A stretch of DNA of 64,000 nucleotides from Parvibaculum sp. (GCF_019635935.1 NZ_JAHBYN010000001.1:2881532-2945531), one strand, 5' to 3'. Shown: positions 34,499-42,918, numbered from the stretch's first letter. Numbers and translations: made by a program. Notes: generated by a model from the sequence alone, not told the origin.

Positions 34499-35911
34499 AT
34501 GAAACCCACGCCCGAAACACTCGCCCGCATGCAAGCCGTCGTCGGCGCGAAGGGCGTTGTCGAGGGCCACGACGTCGCGCCCTATCTCGCCGAGCGCCGC
34601 GAACTATATGTCGGCCGCGCGGCGGCGGTGCTCAGGCCCGCCTCGACGCAGGAAGTTTCGGCGCTACTGAAAATCGCCCACGAGACAGGAACGGCCATCG
34701 TTCCCCAGGGCGGCAACACCGGCCTTGTCGGCGGCCAGATCCCGCATGAGGCGGGCAACGAGGTCGTGCTGTCGCTGGAGCGCATGAACCGCATCCGCGC
34801 CCTCGACGCCGAAAACAACACACTCGCACTCGATGCCGGCGTCACGCTTGCCGCCGCGCAGGCCGCGGCCGGGGAAGCCGGCCGCCTCTTCCCGCTGAGC
34901 CTCGCCTCGGAAGGCACATGCCAGATCGGCGGCAATCTGTCGACCAATGCCGGCGGCACGGCGGTCCTGCGCTACGGCAATGCGCGCGACCTCGTGCTCG
35001 GCCTCGAAGTGGTGCTGGCGAACGGCGACATCTGGGACGGCATGCGCGGTCTGCGCAAGGACAACACCGGCTACGACCTGAAGCAGCTCTTCCTCGGCTC
35101 CGAAGGCACGCTCGGCATCATTACCGGCGCGGTGCTGAAACTTTTTCCGCGCCCGCAATCCATCGCCACCGCCTTCGCCGCCGTGCCCGATCCCGCATCG
35201 GCGGTGAAGCTTCTGCGCGTCGCCGACAATGTCTCGGGTGGCATGGTGACCGCCTTCGAGCTGGTGCCGCGCATCGGCCTCGAATTCGTGACGCGGCACA
35301 TCGAAGGCGCGGCCGATCCGCTGCCCGATCCCGCGCCCTGGTACGTGCTGATCGAAATGAGCGCCGGCAGCGCCACCGCCGGCCTCGACGCGACGCTCGA
35401 GGCGGTGCTCGCCGAAGGGCTCGAACAGGGATTGCTGACCGACGCGGCGCTGGCGCGTTCCGAAAAACAGCGCGCCGATTTCTGGCGTCTGCGCGAAACG
35501 CTCTCCGACGTGCAGCGCCTCGAAGGCGGCAGCATCAAGCACGACGTCTCGGTGCCGGTCTCGCGCATGGGCGACTTCATCGCCGCCGCGACGCGCGCCG
35601 TCGAAGCCGCGATGCCGGGCATCCGCACCGTCGCCTTCGGTCACATCGGCGACGGCAATGTCCATTTCAACCTGAGCCAGCCCATCGGTGCGGACAAAGC
35701 CGCCTTCCTCGCCCGCTGGAACGACATGAACGCGCTGGTGCACGGGATCGTGAGGCAGATGGGCGGCTCCATCAGCGCCGAACACGGCGTCGGCCGCTTG
35801 AAGCGCGACGAAATCGCCGCCACCAAATCGCCCGTCGAAATCGAATTGATGCGTATGCTGAAAAAGACCCTCGACCCCAAAGGCATCCTCAATCCGGGGA
35901 AGGTAGTGTGA
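34499..35911 (+). CDS. FAD-linked D-2-hydroxy-acid dehydrogenase (GlcD/D2HGDH-like)
   Basis: A 470-residue flavoprotein. FAD-binding PCMH domain (~35-215): TAIVPQGGNTGLVGGQIP, TLALDAGVTLAAAQAAAGE, GTCQIGGNLSTNAGGTAVLR and FLGSEGTLGIITGAVLKLFP. C-terminal FAD-oxidase cap with metal-site HIGDGNVHFN and the final SAEHGVGRLKRDEI. It oxidises a D-2-hydroxy acid such as D-2-hydroxyglutarate, D-lactate or glycolate; the exact substrate is unknown. No clear ribosome site precedes ATG 34499, and a palindromic repeat lies just upstream, so expression may be unusual. Confidence 0.88.
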   Translation: MKPTPETLARMQAVVGAKGVVEGHDVAPYLAERRELYVGRAAAVLRPASTQEVSALLKIAHETGTAIVPQGGNTGLVGGQIPHEAGNEVVLSLERMNRIRALDAENNTLALDAGVTLAAAQAAAGEAGRLFPLSLASEGTCQIGGNLSTNAGGTAVLRYGNARDLVLGLEVVLANGDIWDGMRGLRKDNTGYDLKQLFLGSEGTLGIITGAVLKLFPRPQSIATAFAAVPDPASAVKLLRVADNVSGGMVTAFELVPRIGLEFVTRHIEGAADPLPDPAPWYVLIEMSAGSATAGLDATLEAVLAEGLEQGLLTDAALARSEKQRADFWRLRETLSDVQRLEGGSIKHDVSVPVSRMGDFIAAATRAVEAAMPGIRTVAFGHIGDGNVHFNLSQPIGADKAAFLARWNDMNALVHGIVRQMGGSISAEHGVGRLKRDEIAATKSPVEIELMRMLKKTLDPKGILNPGKVV

Positions 35912-35935
35912 GGGCGGGGGCGACGGCGGCTGTGT

Positions 35936-35976
35936 AGGTGCGCACGGGCGTCGACATAAATAGAAGTGTCACCCCG
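35936..35976. repeat. Second copy of the 34418 repeat segment
   Basis: GGTGCGCACGGGCGTCGAC, then ATAAATAGAAGTGTCACCCC matches the segment right after the previous gene, with about 80% identity and one short length change. Both copies begin within 25 bp after a stop codon and lead into a CCCCGGC palindrome. Confidence 0.7.
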
Positions 35977-36052
35977 GCGAAAACCCAAAAACAGGTGTCG
36001 CTCCAGCGAAATCCCAAAAGCAGGTGTCACCCCGGCGAAAGCCGGGGCCCAT
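35966..36052. repeat. Three tandem 29-bp units of a REP-like element
   Basis: Units start at 35966, 35995 and 36024. Each begins GTGTC(A/G)C and carries the GCGAAA core; the first two continue CCCAAAA(A/G)CAG while the third continues into GCCGGGGCCCA and forms a complete hairpin. The array is contiguous, without spacers, so it is not CRISPR. Confidence 0.75.
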
Positions 36053-36133
36053 TGGTTCCCTCAGCAAGTGCGGGCGGTGCTCGGCGTCTGCGCCATCGTA
36101 CAATTACAAAAGCTGCGGCAAGAGGCGCTGCGA

Positions 36134-36162
36134 GTGGACCCCGGCTTTCGCCGGGGTGACAC
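36134..36162. repeat. Inverted REP-like copy
   Basis: GTGGACCCCGGC, TTTC, GCCGGGGTGACAC is the reverse complement of the third unit at 36024-36052. The two opposed copies, about 80 bp apart, can pair with each other or fold separately. A T-rich stretch (36163-36190) follows, so this hairpin may also stop transcription coming from the left. Confidence 0.7.
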
Positions 36163-36320
36163 TCTTGTTTTTGTTTTTAATTTTGTGCCAAACACGCTCC
36201 GGTGCGACCTGCGCAAGGAACGAAGGCGGAAGCGCCATAAAACCTCTTCCGCGCCGCCGCGTGATTCCCTTTTCGGCATCCCCCCAAATCCGGGGATAAA
36301 TTATTTTCACCTTTCACGCC

Positions 36321-36405
36321 TCCCTCTCCCCATGGGGGAGAGGGAAGGGGCCCGCCGAAGCGCCGCTGGCGCGCAGGTGGGAAGGGTGAGGGGGAGGCCG
36401 CGCGA
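36321..36405. repeat. Composite palindromic intergenic repeat
   Basis: A perfect 10-bp stem (36321-36330 with 36336-36345, TCCCTCTCCC / GGGAGAGGGA) is followed by GCGCC-GCT-GGCGC (36360-36372) and ends in GAAGGGTGAGGGGGAGG. Elements of this look, translating as PLPHGERG-like text, are scattered between genes in many alphaproteobacteria. Confidence 0.6.
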
Positions 36406-36477
36406 CGGGCAGAATCGGGGATAACTCCCTCACTCCTCCGTACACGAACGAAAAGTCCGCCGGGGATAACCCCGTTT

Positions 36478-36506
36478 GTGACAGTTTTTTGACAGAACGA
36501 TGACAG
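36478..36506 (-). promoter_or_regulatory. PHO-box-like triple repeat, minus orientation
   Basis: Read on the minus strand: CTGTCAT, CGTT, CTGTCAA, AAAA, CTGTCAC, three direct repeats with 11-bp period, the classical PhoB-binding layout. It is identical but for one base to the box at 54723-54751. It points away from the VOC gene (start 36621) towards 0.5 kb of non-coding DNA. It may drive an unannotated leftward transcript or act on the VOC gene from reverse orientation. Confidence 0.7.
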
Positions 36507-36521
36507 TCGCTACGGCGATAT

Positions 36522-36551
36522 GCGGGATAAGTGCAAATCCCGCTGCGTTTT
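36522..36551 (+). terminator. Hairpin GCGGGAT-N8-ATCCCGC with T run
   Basis: Seven-base perfect arms (36522-36528, 36537-36543) followed by TGCG and TTTTT. It lies between the PHO-like box and the VOC start codon. It could end a short rightward transcript, act as a leader attenuator for the VOC gene, or be fortuitous. Confidence 0.4.
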
Positions 36552-36620
36552 TACGGTGCTGGCGGCGACATTCGACAGGCTCTAGAGTGCGCGGCGGTCA
36601 GCACCGGAGAACTGTCACAA

Positions 36621-37502
36621 ATGAGCCCGCATACAAGCGAAGTCACTGCCGTCGATCACCTCATCGTCGCGGTCCGCGATCTGGCGGAAGCCGAGAAAAC
36701 CTACACGGCAATCTTCGGCCGCGCGCCCTCATGGCGCGGTACCCATCCCGGCATGGGCTCGGCTAATGTCTTGTACCGCCTCGCAAATACCTATGTGGAG
36801 CTGCTCGCCCCCGTCGCCGAGGGGCCGACGGCGGACGCCCTCAACGCCCATCTCGACAAGGCGGGCGAGGGCATTTTCGGGCTGGCGTTGGGTCTCGCCG
36901 ATGCGGACGCGGCCCATGCCGCCTTCGCCGCGCGCGGGCTGGCCGGCACCCAGCCGATGGATGGTTCGGGTACGGACGATCGGTCGGGCGCGACGCGCCG
37001 CTGGCGCACCGTCATGTTCCCGCGCGAGGCGACGAACGGCCTTTTTCTCTTTGCAATTCAACACCTTGGGCCGGACGACGCGCTGCCGCCCGCGCCGCTT
37101 TCGGACGGCGTTTCCGAGGCCGAGGCCGTCGCCGCCTGCGACCATGCCGTGGTGCTGACGCCCGATGCGGAGGCGACGAAATCGCTCTTCGGCGGAAAAT
37201 TCGGCATCCGTCTGGCGCTTGACCACACGAAACCGGAATGGGGCGTCCGCCAGCTTTTCTTCCGCGCCGGCGGGTTGACGCTCGAAATTGTCGAGCCGCT
37301 CGACAAGGAAAAAGCGCCAAAAGCCGAACGATTCTGGGGGGTTGCCTGGAAAGTGCCGGACATCGCCGCCGCCGTCGCGCGCCTCGCAAAAGCCGGTCTC
37401 GACGTCTCGGAAGTCCGCAAGGGCCGCAAGCCCGGCACCGAAGTCGCCACCATCCGCAAGCCGACCCACGGCGTCCCGACCTTGCTGATTTCCGAACGCT
37501 AA
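36621..37502 (+). CDS. VOC-family (glyoxalase-like) protein, two domains
   Basis: A 293-residue protein with two VOC half-barrels: EVTAVDHLIVAVRDLAEAEK starts the first (residues 7-26), ACDHAVVLTPDAEATKSLFG the second (~170-190), each with a terminal ELLAP / LEIVEP strand carrying the metal-ligand Glu. Members include glyoxalases, extradiol dioxygenases and resistance proteins; the closest type here (large N-terminal domain, PREATNGLFLFAIQH) is of unknown activity. ATG 36621 is used because homology begins there and CCGGAGA precedes it; the in-frame ATG at 36531 adds unconserved text. Confidence 0.8.
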   Translation: MSPHTSEVTAVDHLIVAVRDLAEAEKTYTAIFGRAPSWRGTHPGMGSANVLYRLANTYVELLAPVAEGPTADALNAHLDKAGEGIFGLALGLADADAAHAAFAARGLAGTQPMDGSGTDDRSGATRRWRTVMFPREATNGLFLFAIQHLGPDDALPPAPLSDGVSEAEAVAACDHAVVLTPDAEATKSLFGGKFGIRLALDHTKPEWGVRQLFFRAGGLTLEIVEPLDKEKAPKAERFWGVAWKVPDIAAAVARLAKAGLDVSEVRKGRKPGTEVATIRKPTHGVPTLLISER

Positions 37503-38470
37503 CCCCTTGGCGCGGCTGCTCTTTTCAGCCGGTCGTTGATCGCCTCGCCAAGCCCCTTATCGGGCACCGGCATCACCGCGATGGTCCGTCCGCGCGCCTC
37601 CGCGTCGAGCGCCCTGAGCATCGCAAAGAGGTTGGCCGCCGCTTCGGTCAGGTCGCCGGAAGTCGATAGATTCATTGAGGTTTTCGCATCCGGCGCGTCC
37701 GGCCCGAAGGCGAGCAGCACCTCATCCTTGCCCGCTTCCGTCGCGTTCAGCCGGAGCGGCGACCCCGGCGCGTAGTGGCTCTCAAGCTGCCCCGGCGAGG
37801 CGCGGCCTTCCTCGCCCGAACCCGCATCGGCCTCCGCCAGCCGCCGCCCCAGCACCTTTTCGATGTCGTCCCGCGCCACCGCCCCCGGCCGCAGAAGTGT
37901 CGGAATTCCTTGAGGAAATCCGATCACGGTCGACTCGAGTCCGAGCCGGCAAGGCCCCCCGTCCAGCACCATGGCCAGCGTTTCGGCATCTCCAAGCTCC
38001 GCCATCACATGCGCGGCCCGCGTCGGGCTGACCCGTCCCGAGCGGTTGGCGGAAGGCGCGGCAATCGGCCTTTCTGCGGCTTTCAGAAGCGCCTGCGCGA
38101 TCTCGTGGGCGGGAACGCGAAGCGCCACCGTGTCGAGCCCGGCGCTCACCAGCAGCGACAGCGGCGTGTCCGCGCGCCGCGGCAGCACCAGCGTCAGCCC
38201 GCCCGGCCAGAAGGCAGCCGCCAGCTTCCGCGCCTCCTCGGTAAATAGCCCATGTTTTTCAGAAACTTGCGAGGTAGCCACATGCACAATGAGCGGGTTG
38301 AAGCGCGGCCGTCCCTTGGCCGCGAAAATGCGCGCCACCGCCTTGTCGTCGCTCGCATCCGCGCCGAGCCCGTAAACCGTCTCGGTCGGGAAGGCGACAA
38401 GCCGCCCCGCGCGGATCGCCGCGCCCGCAGCCGCGATATTCGCTGCGTTCGCCTCGACGCAATCGGCCAT
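37499..38470 (-). CDS. Threonylcarbamoyl-AMP synthase, Sua5 type
   Basis: A 323-residue enzyme making threonylcarbamoyl-AMP for the t6A37 modification of ANN-decoding tRNAs. YrdC domain (residues ~10-200): LVAFPTETVYGLGADASDD, KGRPRFNPLIVHV, FWPGGLTLVLPR, RVPAHEIAQALL, PSANRSGRVSPT and GLESTVIGF. The C-terminal Sua5 domain (~205-320: SPGQLESHYAPGSPLRL) distinguishes it from TsaC. Start ATG 38470; an upstream ATG at 38545 adds unrelated residues. Divergent from the acyl-CoA dehydrogenase. Confidence 0.93.
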   Translation of the reverse strand: MADCVEANAANIAAAGAAIRAGRLVAFPTETVYGLGADASDDKAVARIFAAKGRPRFNPLIVHVATSQVSEKHGLFTEEARKLAAAFWPGGLTLVLPRRADTPLSLLVSAGLDTVALRVPAHEIAQALLKAAERPIAAPSANRSGRVSPTRAAHVMAELGDAETLAMVLDGGPCRLGLESTVIGFPQGIPTLLRPGAVARDDIEKVLGRRLAEADAGSGEEGRASPGQLESHYAPGSPLRLNATEAGKDEVLLAFGPDAPDAKTSMNLSTSGDLTEAAANLFAMLRALDAEARGRTIAVMPVPDKGLGEAINDRLKRAAAPRG

Positions 38471-38568
38471 GAAACTACCTGTCTGAACGGTACCGTTGCG
38501 GCGGAGAATACAGTAAAAGGCCGAAAAGCCACGCCGTTCCGTCACTTTCCGCCTTCCGAGGAGCCCCC

Positions 38569-40335
38569 ATGACCTACCGCCCGCCCGTCCGCGACATGGC
38601 TTTCGCCTTGAACGAAGTCGCCGGCCTTTCGGCGCTGGCGGGCAAGGGCCCCTTTGCCGATCTCTCGCCGGAGCTTGTCGAAGCGGTGATGGAGGAGGGG
38701 GCCAGGCTCGCCGCCGAGGTGCTGGCGCCGCTCAACCGCTCGGGCGACGCCGAAGGCGCGAAGCTCGAAAAGTCAGGCGCCACAGTGCCTTCCGGCTTCG
38801 CCGCCGCCTATCGCCAATGGGTCGAAGGCGGCTGGGGCAGCCTCGCCGCGACGCCCGATTACGGCGGTCAGGGTCTCCCCGTGTCGCTCGCCGTCGCGAT
38901 GCAGGAAATGTGGAATGCCGCCTGCATGTCCTTCGGGCTTTGCCCCATTCTCTCGCAAGGCGCCATCGAGGCGCTGACCGCGCATGGCACCGAGGAACAG
39001 AAGAAGCTCTACCTCGCCAAACTCATCTCCGGTGAATGGACCGGCACGATGAATTTGACGGAACCGCAAGCCGGTTCCGATCTCAACGCCTTGAAAACAA
39101 AAGCCGTTCCGCAAGGCGACGGCACCTACCGCATCACCGGCACCAAGATCTTCATCACCTATGGCGATCACGACATGACGGACAACATCGTCCATCTCGT
39201 GCTCGCGCGCCTGCCCGACGCGCCGGCCGGCACGAAGGGGATATCTCTCTTCCTCGTGCCGAAATTCCTTGTGAATGCAGACGGTTCGCTCGGCGCGCGC
39301 AACGATGCCCATTGCATTGGGCTGGAAGAAAAACTCGGCATTCATGGCAGCCCCACCTGCGTCATGTCCTTCGGCGAAAGAGGCGGCGCCGTCGGCACGC
39401 TGATCGGCGAGGAGAATCGCGGCCTTGCCTGCATGTTCACGATGATGAACAACGCCCGTCTGCTGGTCGGCACACAAGGCGTCGCAGTCGCCGAAGCGGC
39501 TTATCAGCACGCACTGGCTTACGCGAAAGAACGCAAGCAGGGCAGGCCTTTAGGCTCCACCCTCGCACCCGGCGACATGGCGCCGATCGTCGAACACCCG
39601 GACATTCGCCGCATGTTGATGACGATGAAATCCTCGACCGCCGCCGCCCGCGCCATCTGCTACGCAACCGGCGTCGCCATCGACACCGCCCATGCCGGCG
39701 AAACCGCGGAAATCCGCGCCGCCGCGCAAGCCCGCGCCGATCTGTTGACGCCGATTGCGAAATCCTTCTCGACCGACATCGGTTGCGAGGTCGCCTCGCT
39801 CGGCGTGCAAATTCACGGCGGCATGGGCTTCATCGAGGAAACCGGCGCTGCGCAATTCTTTCGCGACGCGCGCATCCTGCCGATCTACGAAGGCACCAAC
39901 GGCATTCAGGCCATCGACCTCGTATCGCGAAAACTGCCGCTCGAAAATGGCTCGGTGGCACAAGGCTTTATCGCTGAAATGCGCGAGACGGCGGAAGCGG
40001 CGCGCCGTTCGAACGTGAAGACGCTGGGCGCGGTCGGCGCCGCGCTCGACGACGCCCTCGACGCGCTCGACAAGGCGACCGCCTGGATGCTCGTCCGCGT
40101 GAAATCGGCGCCCAATGACAGCCTCGCCGGCGCCTCGCCGTATTTGCGCCTCTTCGGCACGGTCGCCGGCGGCCACTATCTCGCGCAAGCCGCGCTGAAA
40201 ACCGCGGACAGCGCGCGTCTCGCGCTGGCGGGCTTCTACGCCGCCAACATCCTGCCCGGCGCCCACGGCCTGCTGGGCCCTGCAACCTCGGGCGCCGAAA
40301 GCCTTTTCGCCCTCACCGCCGACGAGCTTTCCTGA
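38569..40335 (+). CDS. Acyl-CoA dehydrogenase, long form (DmdC/FadE-like)
   Basis: A 588-residue FAD enzyme forming 2-enoyl-CoA. Seen: GGWGSLAATPDYGGQGLPVS, TGTMNLTEPQAGSDLNALKT (FAD and substrate loop), EKLGIHGSPTCVMSFG, HGGMGFIEETGAAQFFRDAR and YEGTNGIQAIDLV with the catalytic Glu. The ~130-residue C-terminal extension is typical of the 3-methylmercaptopropionyl-CoA dehydrogenase (DmdC) and related groups. Substrate unproven; with the acrylyl-CoA-reductase-like gene at 17 kb, DMSP-type metabolism is possible but other DMSP genes are absent. It overlaps the symporter gene by 1 bp. Confidence 0.88.
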   Translation: MTYRPPVRDMAFALNEVAGLSALAGKGPFADLSPELVEAVMEEGARLAAEVLAPLNRSGDAEGAKLEKSGATVPSGFAAAYRQWVEGGWGSLAATPDYGGQGLPVSLAVAMQEMWNAACMSFGLCPILSQGAIEALTAHGTEEQKKLYLAKLISGEWTGTMNLTEPQAGSDLNALKTKAVPQGDGTYRITGTKIFITYGDHDMTDNIVHLVLARLPDAPAGTKGISLFLVPKFLVNADGSLGARNDAHCIGLEEKLGIHGSPTCVMSFGERGGAVGTLIGEENRGLACMFTMMNNARLLVGTQGVAVAEAAYQHALAYAKERKQGRPLGSTLAPGDMAPIVEHPDIRRMLMTMKSSTAAARAICYATGVAIDTAHAGETAEIRAAAQARADLLTPIAKSFSTDIGCEVASLGVQIHGGMGFIEETGAAQFFRDARILPIYEGTNGIQAIDLVSRKLPLENGSVAQGFIAEMRETAEAARRSNVKTLGAVGAALDDALDALDKATAWMLVRVKSAPNDSLAGASPYLRLFGTVAGGHYLAQAALKTADSARLALAGFYAANILPGAHGLLGPATSGAESLFALTADELS

Positions 40336-41774
40336 TGTTGACCGACTTCGGAACGATCTCGGCCGCGCTCGCCATCGTCTGGGTGATGCTGATCGTTTCG
40401 AAATATCTGCGCTGGCGTCTCGCCGTTCTCGCGCGGCTTTTCATTCCGGGCTCGGTGATCGCCGGCTTTATTCTGATGTTCGCGGGCCCTGAAGTCGCCG
40501 GCGCGATTTTCGACGGCGAAACGCGCTTCGGTTCGCTTGTTCCCGAAGACGTCTACGGCATCTGGCGCGAACTTCCGGCGCTGCTGATCAACGTTGTTTT
40601 TGCAGGACTTTTTCTCGGCAAGATCATTCCGGGCCCCGGCCAGATCTGGCGCCGCGCCGGCCCCGTCATCGCCTATGGCCAGGCCATCGCCTGGGGACAA
40701 TATGTCGTCGGCATCGGCCTTGTCGTCGCGCTGCTGACGCCTTTCTACGCAACGCCGCCCGTTGCCGGCGCGCTGATCGAGATTTCCTTCGAGGGCGGTC
40801 ACGGCACGGCGGCCGGCCTCGGCCCCACTTTCGAGCATGTCGATTTCGCCGCCGGCACCGATCTCGCGCTCGGCCTTGCGACCATCGGCCTTGTCGGTTC
40901 GGTGCTGATCGGCCTTGTGCTGATCAACTGGGCGGCACGCCGCGGCCTCGTCGATCCGTCCGGCATCCGCGCGCCGACGCCCGCACTTCACCCCGACCCG
41001 CCGGCCGACACGACCGAACAGCTCGCCGCGCGCCCCGCGACCACCGACGCCGCCCAGCCCATCGATCCGATGTCGCTGCATCTGGGGCTCTTCGCGCTCG
41101 CCATCGCCATCGGCTGGGGTCTGCACAGATTGTTGATCTTGCTGGAAGAAAGCACATGGGGCGGCGAGGGCGGCACGACGGTACTTGCCTATCTGCCGCT
41201 CTTTCCGCTGGCGATGCTCGGCGGCGTCGCGGTGCAGATCGTCGTCAGCCGCTATATCGGCATGGGCCTCGTCGACCGCGCGCTGGTCAACCGCATTTCG
41301 GGCGCCGCCCTCGACATCCTGATCGTCGCGGCGCTGGCGACGCTGTCGCTGTCGGCGATTCACGAAAATCTCGGTCCCTTCGTCTGGCTGGCGCTAGGCG
41401 GCATTGCCTGGAATGTCTTTGCGCTTCTGGTGCTCGCGCCGCGCATGCTGGGGCCGGACTGGTTCGCGCAAGGCATTCCGCATTTCGGTCAGGCGATGGG
41501 CATGACGGTGAGCGGCTTGATGCTCTTCCGCATCGCCGACCCGGAAAACCGTTCGGGCGGGCTTGAGAATTTTGGCTACAAGCAGCTCTTTTTTGCGCCC
41601 ATCGTCGGCGGCGGCTTGTTCACGGCGGCGGCCATGCCGCTGATTTTCGCCTTCGGCCCCTGGCCGGTGCTGATATTGACGAGTCTGTTGCTCGCCATCT
41701 GGATTCGCGTCGGATACCGCCTCGCCCGCAAGGATGCCGCAGCGTCGGCCGAGCAGGGGCTGGGCCCCGTTTGA
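40335..41774 (+). CDS. GltS-like sodium:glutamate symporter homologue
   Basis: A 479-residue inner-membrane protein with roughly 10-12 hydrophobic helices in two halves. The GltS reentrant-loop signature is present: EGGHGTAAGLGP (~150) and the second-half counterpart AQGIPHFGQAMGMTVSGLML. The linker at ~205-240 (TPALHPDPPADTTEQ) is longer than in E. coli GltS (401 residues). It probably imports a dicarboxylic or acidic amino acid with Na+. The ATG overlaps the acyl-CoA dehydrogenase stop (TGATG), so the two are coupled; the substrate could be an organic acid feeding that enzyme. Confidence 0.82.
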   Translation: MLTDFGTISAALAIVWVMLIVSKYLRWRLAVLARLFIPGSVIAGFILMFAGPEVAGAIFDGETRFGSLVPEDVYGIWRELPALLINVVFAGLFLGKIIPGPGQIWRRAGPVIAYGQAIAWGQYVVGIGLVVALLTPFYATPPVAGALIEISFEGGHGTAAGLGPTFEHVDFAAGTDLALGLATIGLVGSVLIGLVLINWAARRGLVDPSGIRAPTPALHPDPPADTTEQLAARPATTDAAQPIDPMSLHLGLFALAIAIGWGLHRLLILLEESTWGGEGGTTVLAYLPLFPLAMLGGVAVQIVVSRYIGMGLVDRALVNRISGAALDILIVAALATLSLSAIHENLGPFVWLALGGIAWNVFALLVLAPRMLGPDWFAQGIPHFGQAMGMTVSGLMLFRIADPENRSGGLENFGYKQLFFAPIVGGGLFTAAAMPLIFAFGPWPVLILTSLLLAIWIRVGYRLARKDAAASAEQGLGPV

Positions 41775-41849
41775 CCTCACGCGCCCCTGCGCCTATCACG
41801 GGAAGGGCCGCCCCGGCCTCTCGGCGGCGGCACCGTATGAGAGTCCCGA

Positions 41850-42908
41850 ATGTCCGATATTTCGCAAGCGACCATCGAAAGCGCCGGTCTCCGCTATCCC
41901 TTCGAGCGGCGGGTGCCGGGTCCGGCCGAAATCATCGAGGTCGCGCCGGGCATTTCATGGGTCCGCATGCCGCTGCCCTTCCAGCTCGACCACATCAATC
42001 TCTGGCTGATCGAGGGCGATGAAGGCTGGACCGTGGTCGACACCGGCGTCTCGACCGACGAGGTCAAAGCCTTGTGGCGTCAGGTCTTTCAGTCGGGCCT
42101 CAAGGGAAAGCCGGTCACCGGTCTCGTCGTCACCCATCTCCATCCCGATCATGTCGGCCTTGCCGGCTGGTTCACGCGCAAATGGGGCGTCGAGCTCCAG
42201 ATGTCGCGCACCGATTTCCTGATGTGCAAGACGCTGGTCCTCGACACTGGCCGCGAAGCGCCGAAGGAAGCGCTGGATTTCTACCGTGCGGCGGGCTTCA
42301 GCCAGCGCGGCATCGACAGCTATGCGGCGCGTTTCGGCGGCTTCGGAAAAAATGTCTCGCGCATGCCCGACATTTTCCGCCGCCTGCGCGAAGGCGACGA
42401 ACTGACGATCGGCGGCCGCGTCTGGCGCGTCGTCATCGGTTCGGGCCACGCGCCCGAGCATGTTTGCCTCTATTGCGAGGAAGCGAAGGTCCTGATTTCG
42501 GGCGATCAGGTGCTGCCGCGCATTTCATCGAATGTCAGCGTCCATCCGACCGAGGCTTACGAAAACCCGCTCGAAGACTGGATCGAAAGCTGCAAGCGCC
42601 TGCGCCGCAACCTGCCGGACGATTTGCTGGTGCTGCCGGCGCATAACGAACCCTTTTACGGACTGCACACGCGCCTGACGCAACTGATCGACGGCCATGA
42701 AGAAGGGCTGGAGAAGCTGCTAAATATGCTCGACGAGCCGAAACGCGCCATCGACGTCTTTTCGGCCCTCTTCAAGCGCAAGATCGGCGCCGAAGTCTTC
42801 TTCATGGCGACCGGCGAAAGCCTCGCCCATCTGAATTGCCTGCTCGGCCGCGGCCTTGCGACCGTTGCCCGCGACGACAAGGGCGTCAATTGGTACCGCC
42901 GCGCCTGA
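41850..42908 (+). CDS. MBL-fold metallo-hydrolase
   Basis: A 352-residue metallo-beta-lactamase-fold enzyme. Metal site: His96-X-His98-X-Asp100-His101 in VTHLHPDHVG, GSGHAPEHVC histidine, and SGDQVLPRISS aspartate. The N-terminal GISWVRMPLPFQLDHINLWL is typical of glyoxalase II/RNase Z-like hydrolases with a C-terminal helical domain (LVLPAHNEPFYGL). Likely a thioester or lactone hydrolase; the substrate is unknown. 75 bp after the symporter gene; a histone-deacetylase-like gene follows. Confidence 0.87.
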   Translation: MSDISQATIESAGLRYPFERRVPGPAEIIEVAPGISWVRMPLPFQLDHINLWLIEGDEGWTVVDTGVSTDEVKALWRQVFQSGLKGKPVTGLVVTHLHPDHVGLAGWFTRKWGVELQMSRTDFLMCKTLVLDTGREAPKEALDFYRAAGFSQRGIDSYAARFGGFGKNVSRMPDIFRRLREGDELTIGGRVWRVVIGSGHAPEHVCLYCEEAKVLISGDQVLPRISSNVSVHPTEAYENPLEDWIESCKRLRRNLPDDLLVLPAHNEPFYGLHTRLTQLIDGHEEGLEKLLNMLDEPKRAIDVFSALFKRKIGAEVFFMATGESLAHLNCLLGRGLATVARDDKGVNWYRRA

Positions 42909-42918
42909 GCGAGTCACA

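Larger units (their letters stand above)
35912..36620. other. 0.7 kb non-coding stretch rich in repeats
   Basis: No convincing gene: short frames here lack homology and are built from repeats. It holds, left to right: a copy of the segment found at 34418 (35936-35976), three tandem 29-bp units (35966-36052), an inverted copy (36134-36162), an AT-rich patch (36163-36190), a composite palindromic repeat (36321-36405), a PHO-box-like triple repeat in reverse orientation (36478-36506) and a hairpin with a T run (36522-36551). The VOC gene starts at 36621. Confidence 0.8.

Noticed and set aside
35966..36052. CRISPR-like array
   Set aside because: Units are contiguous, diverge from each other and have no spacers; no cas genes are present.
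35938..36424. Short open frames in the repeat region
   Set aside because: They consist of REP-like and PLPHGERG-type repeat text, lack ribosome sites and homology.
38569..40335. Dedicated DMSP demethylation pathway
   Set aside because: The dehydrogenase resembles DmdC and an AcuI-like gene is at 17 kb, but DmdA, DmdB, DmdD and DMSP lyases are not seen and the genes are far apart.
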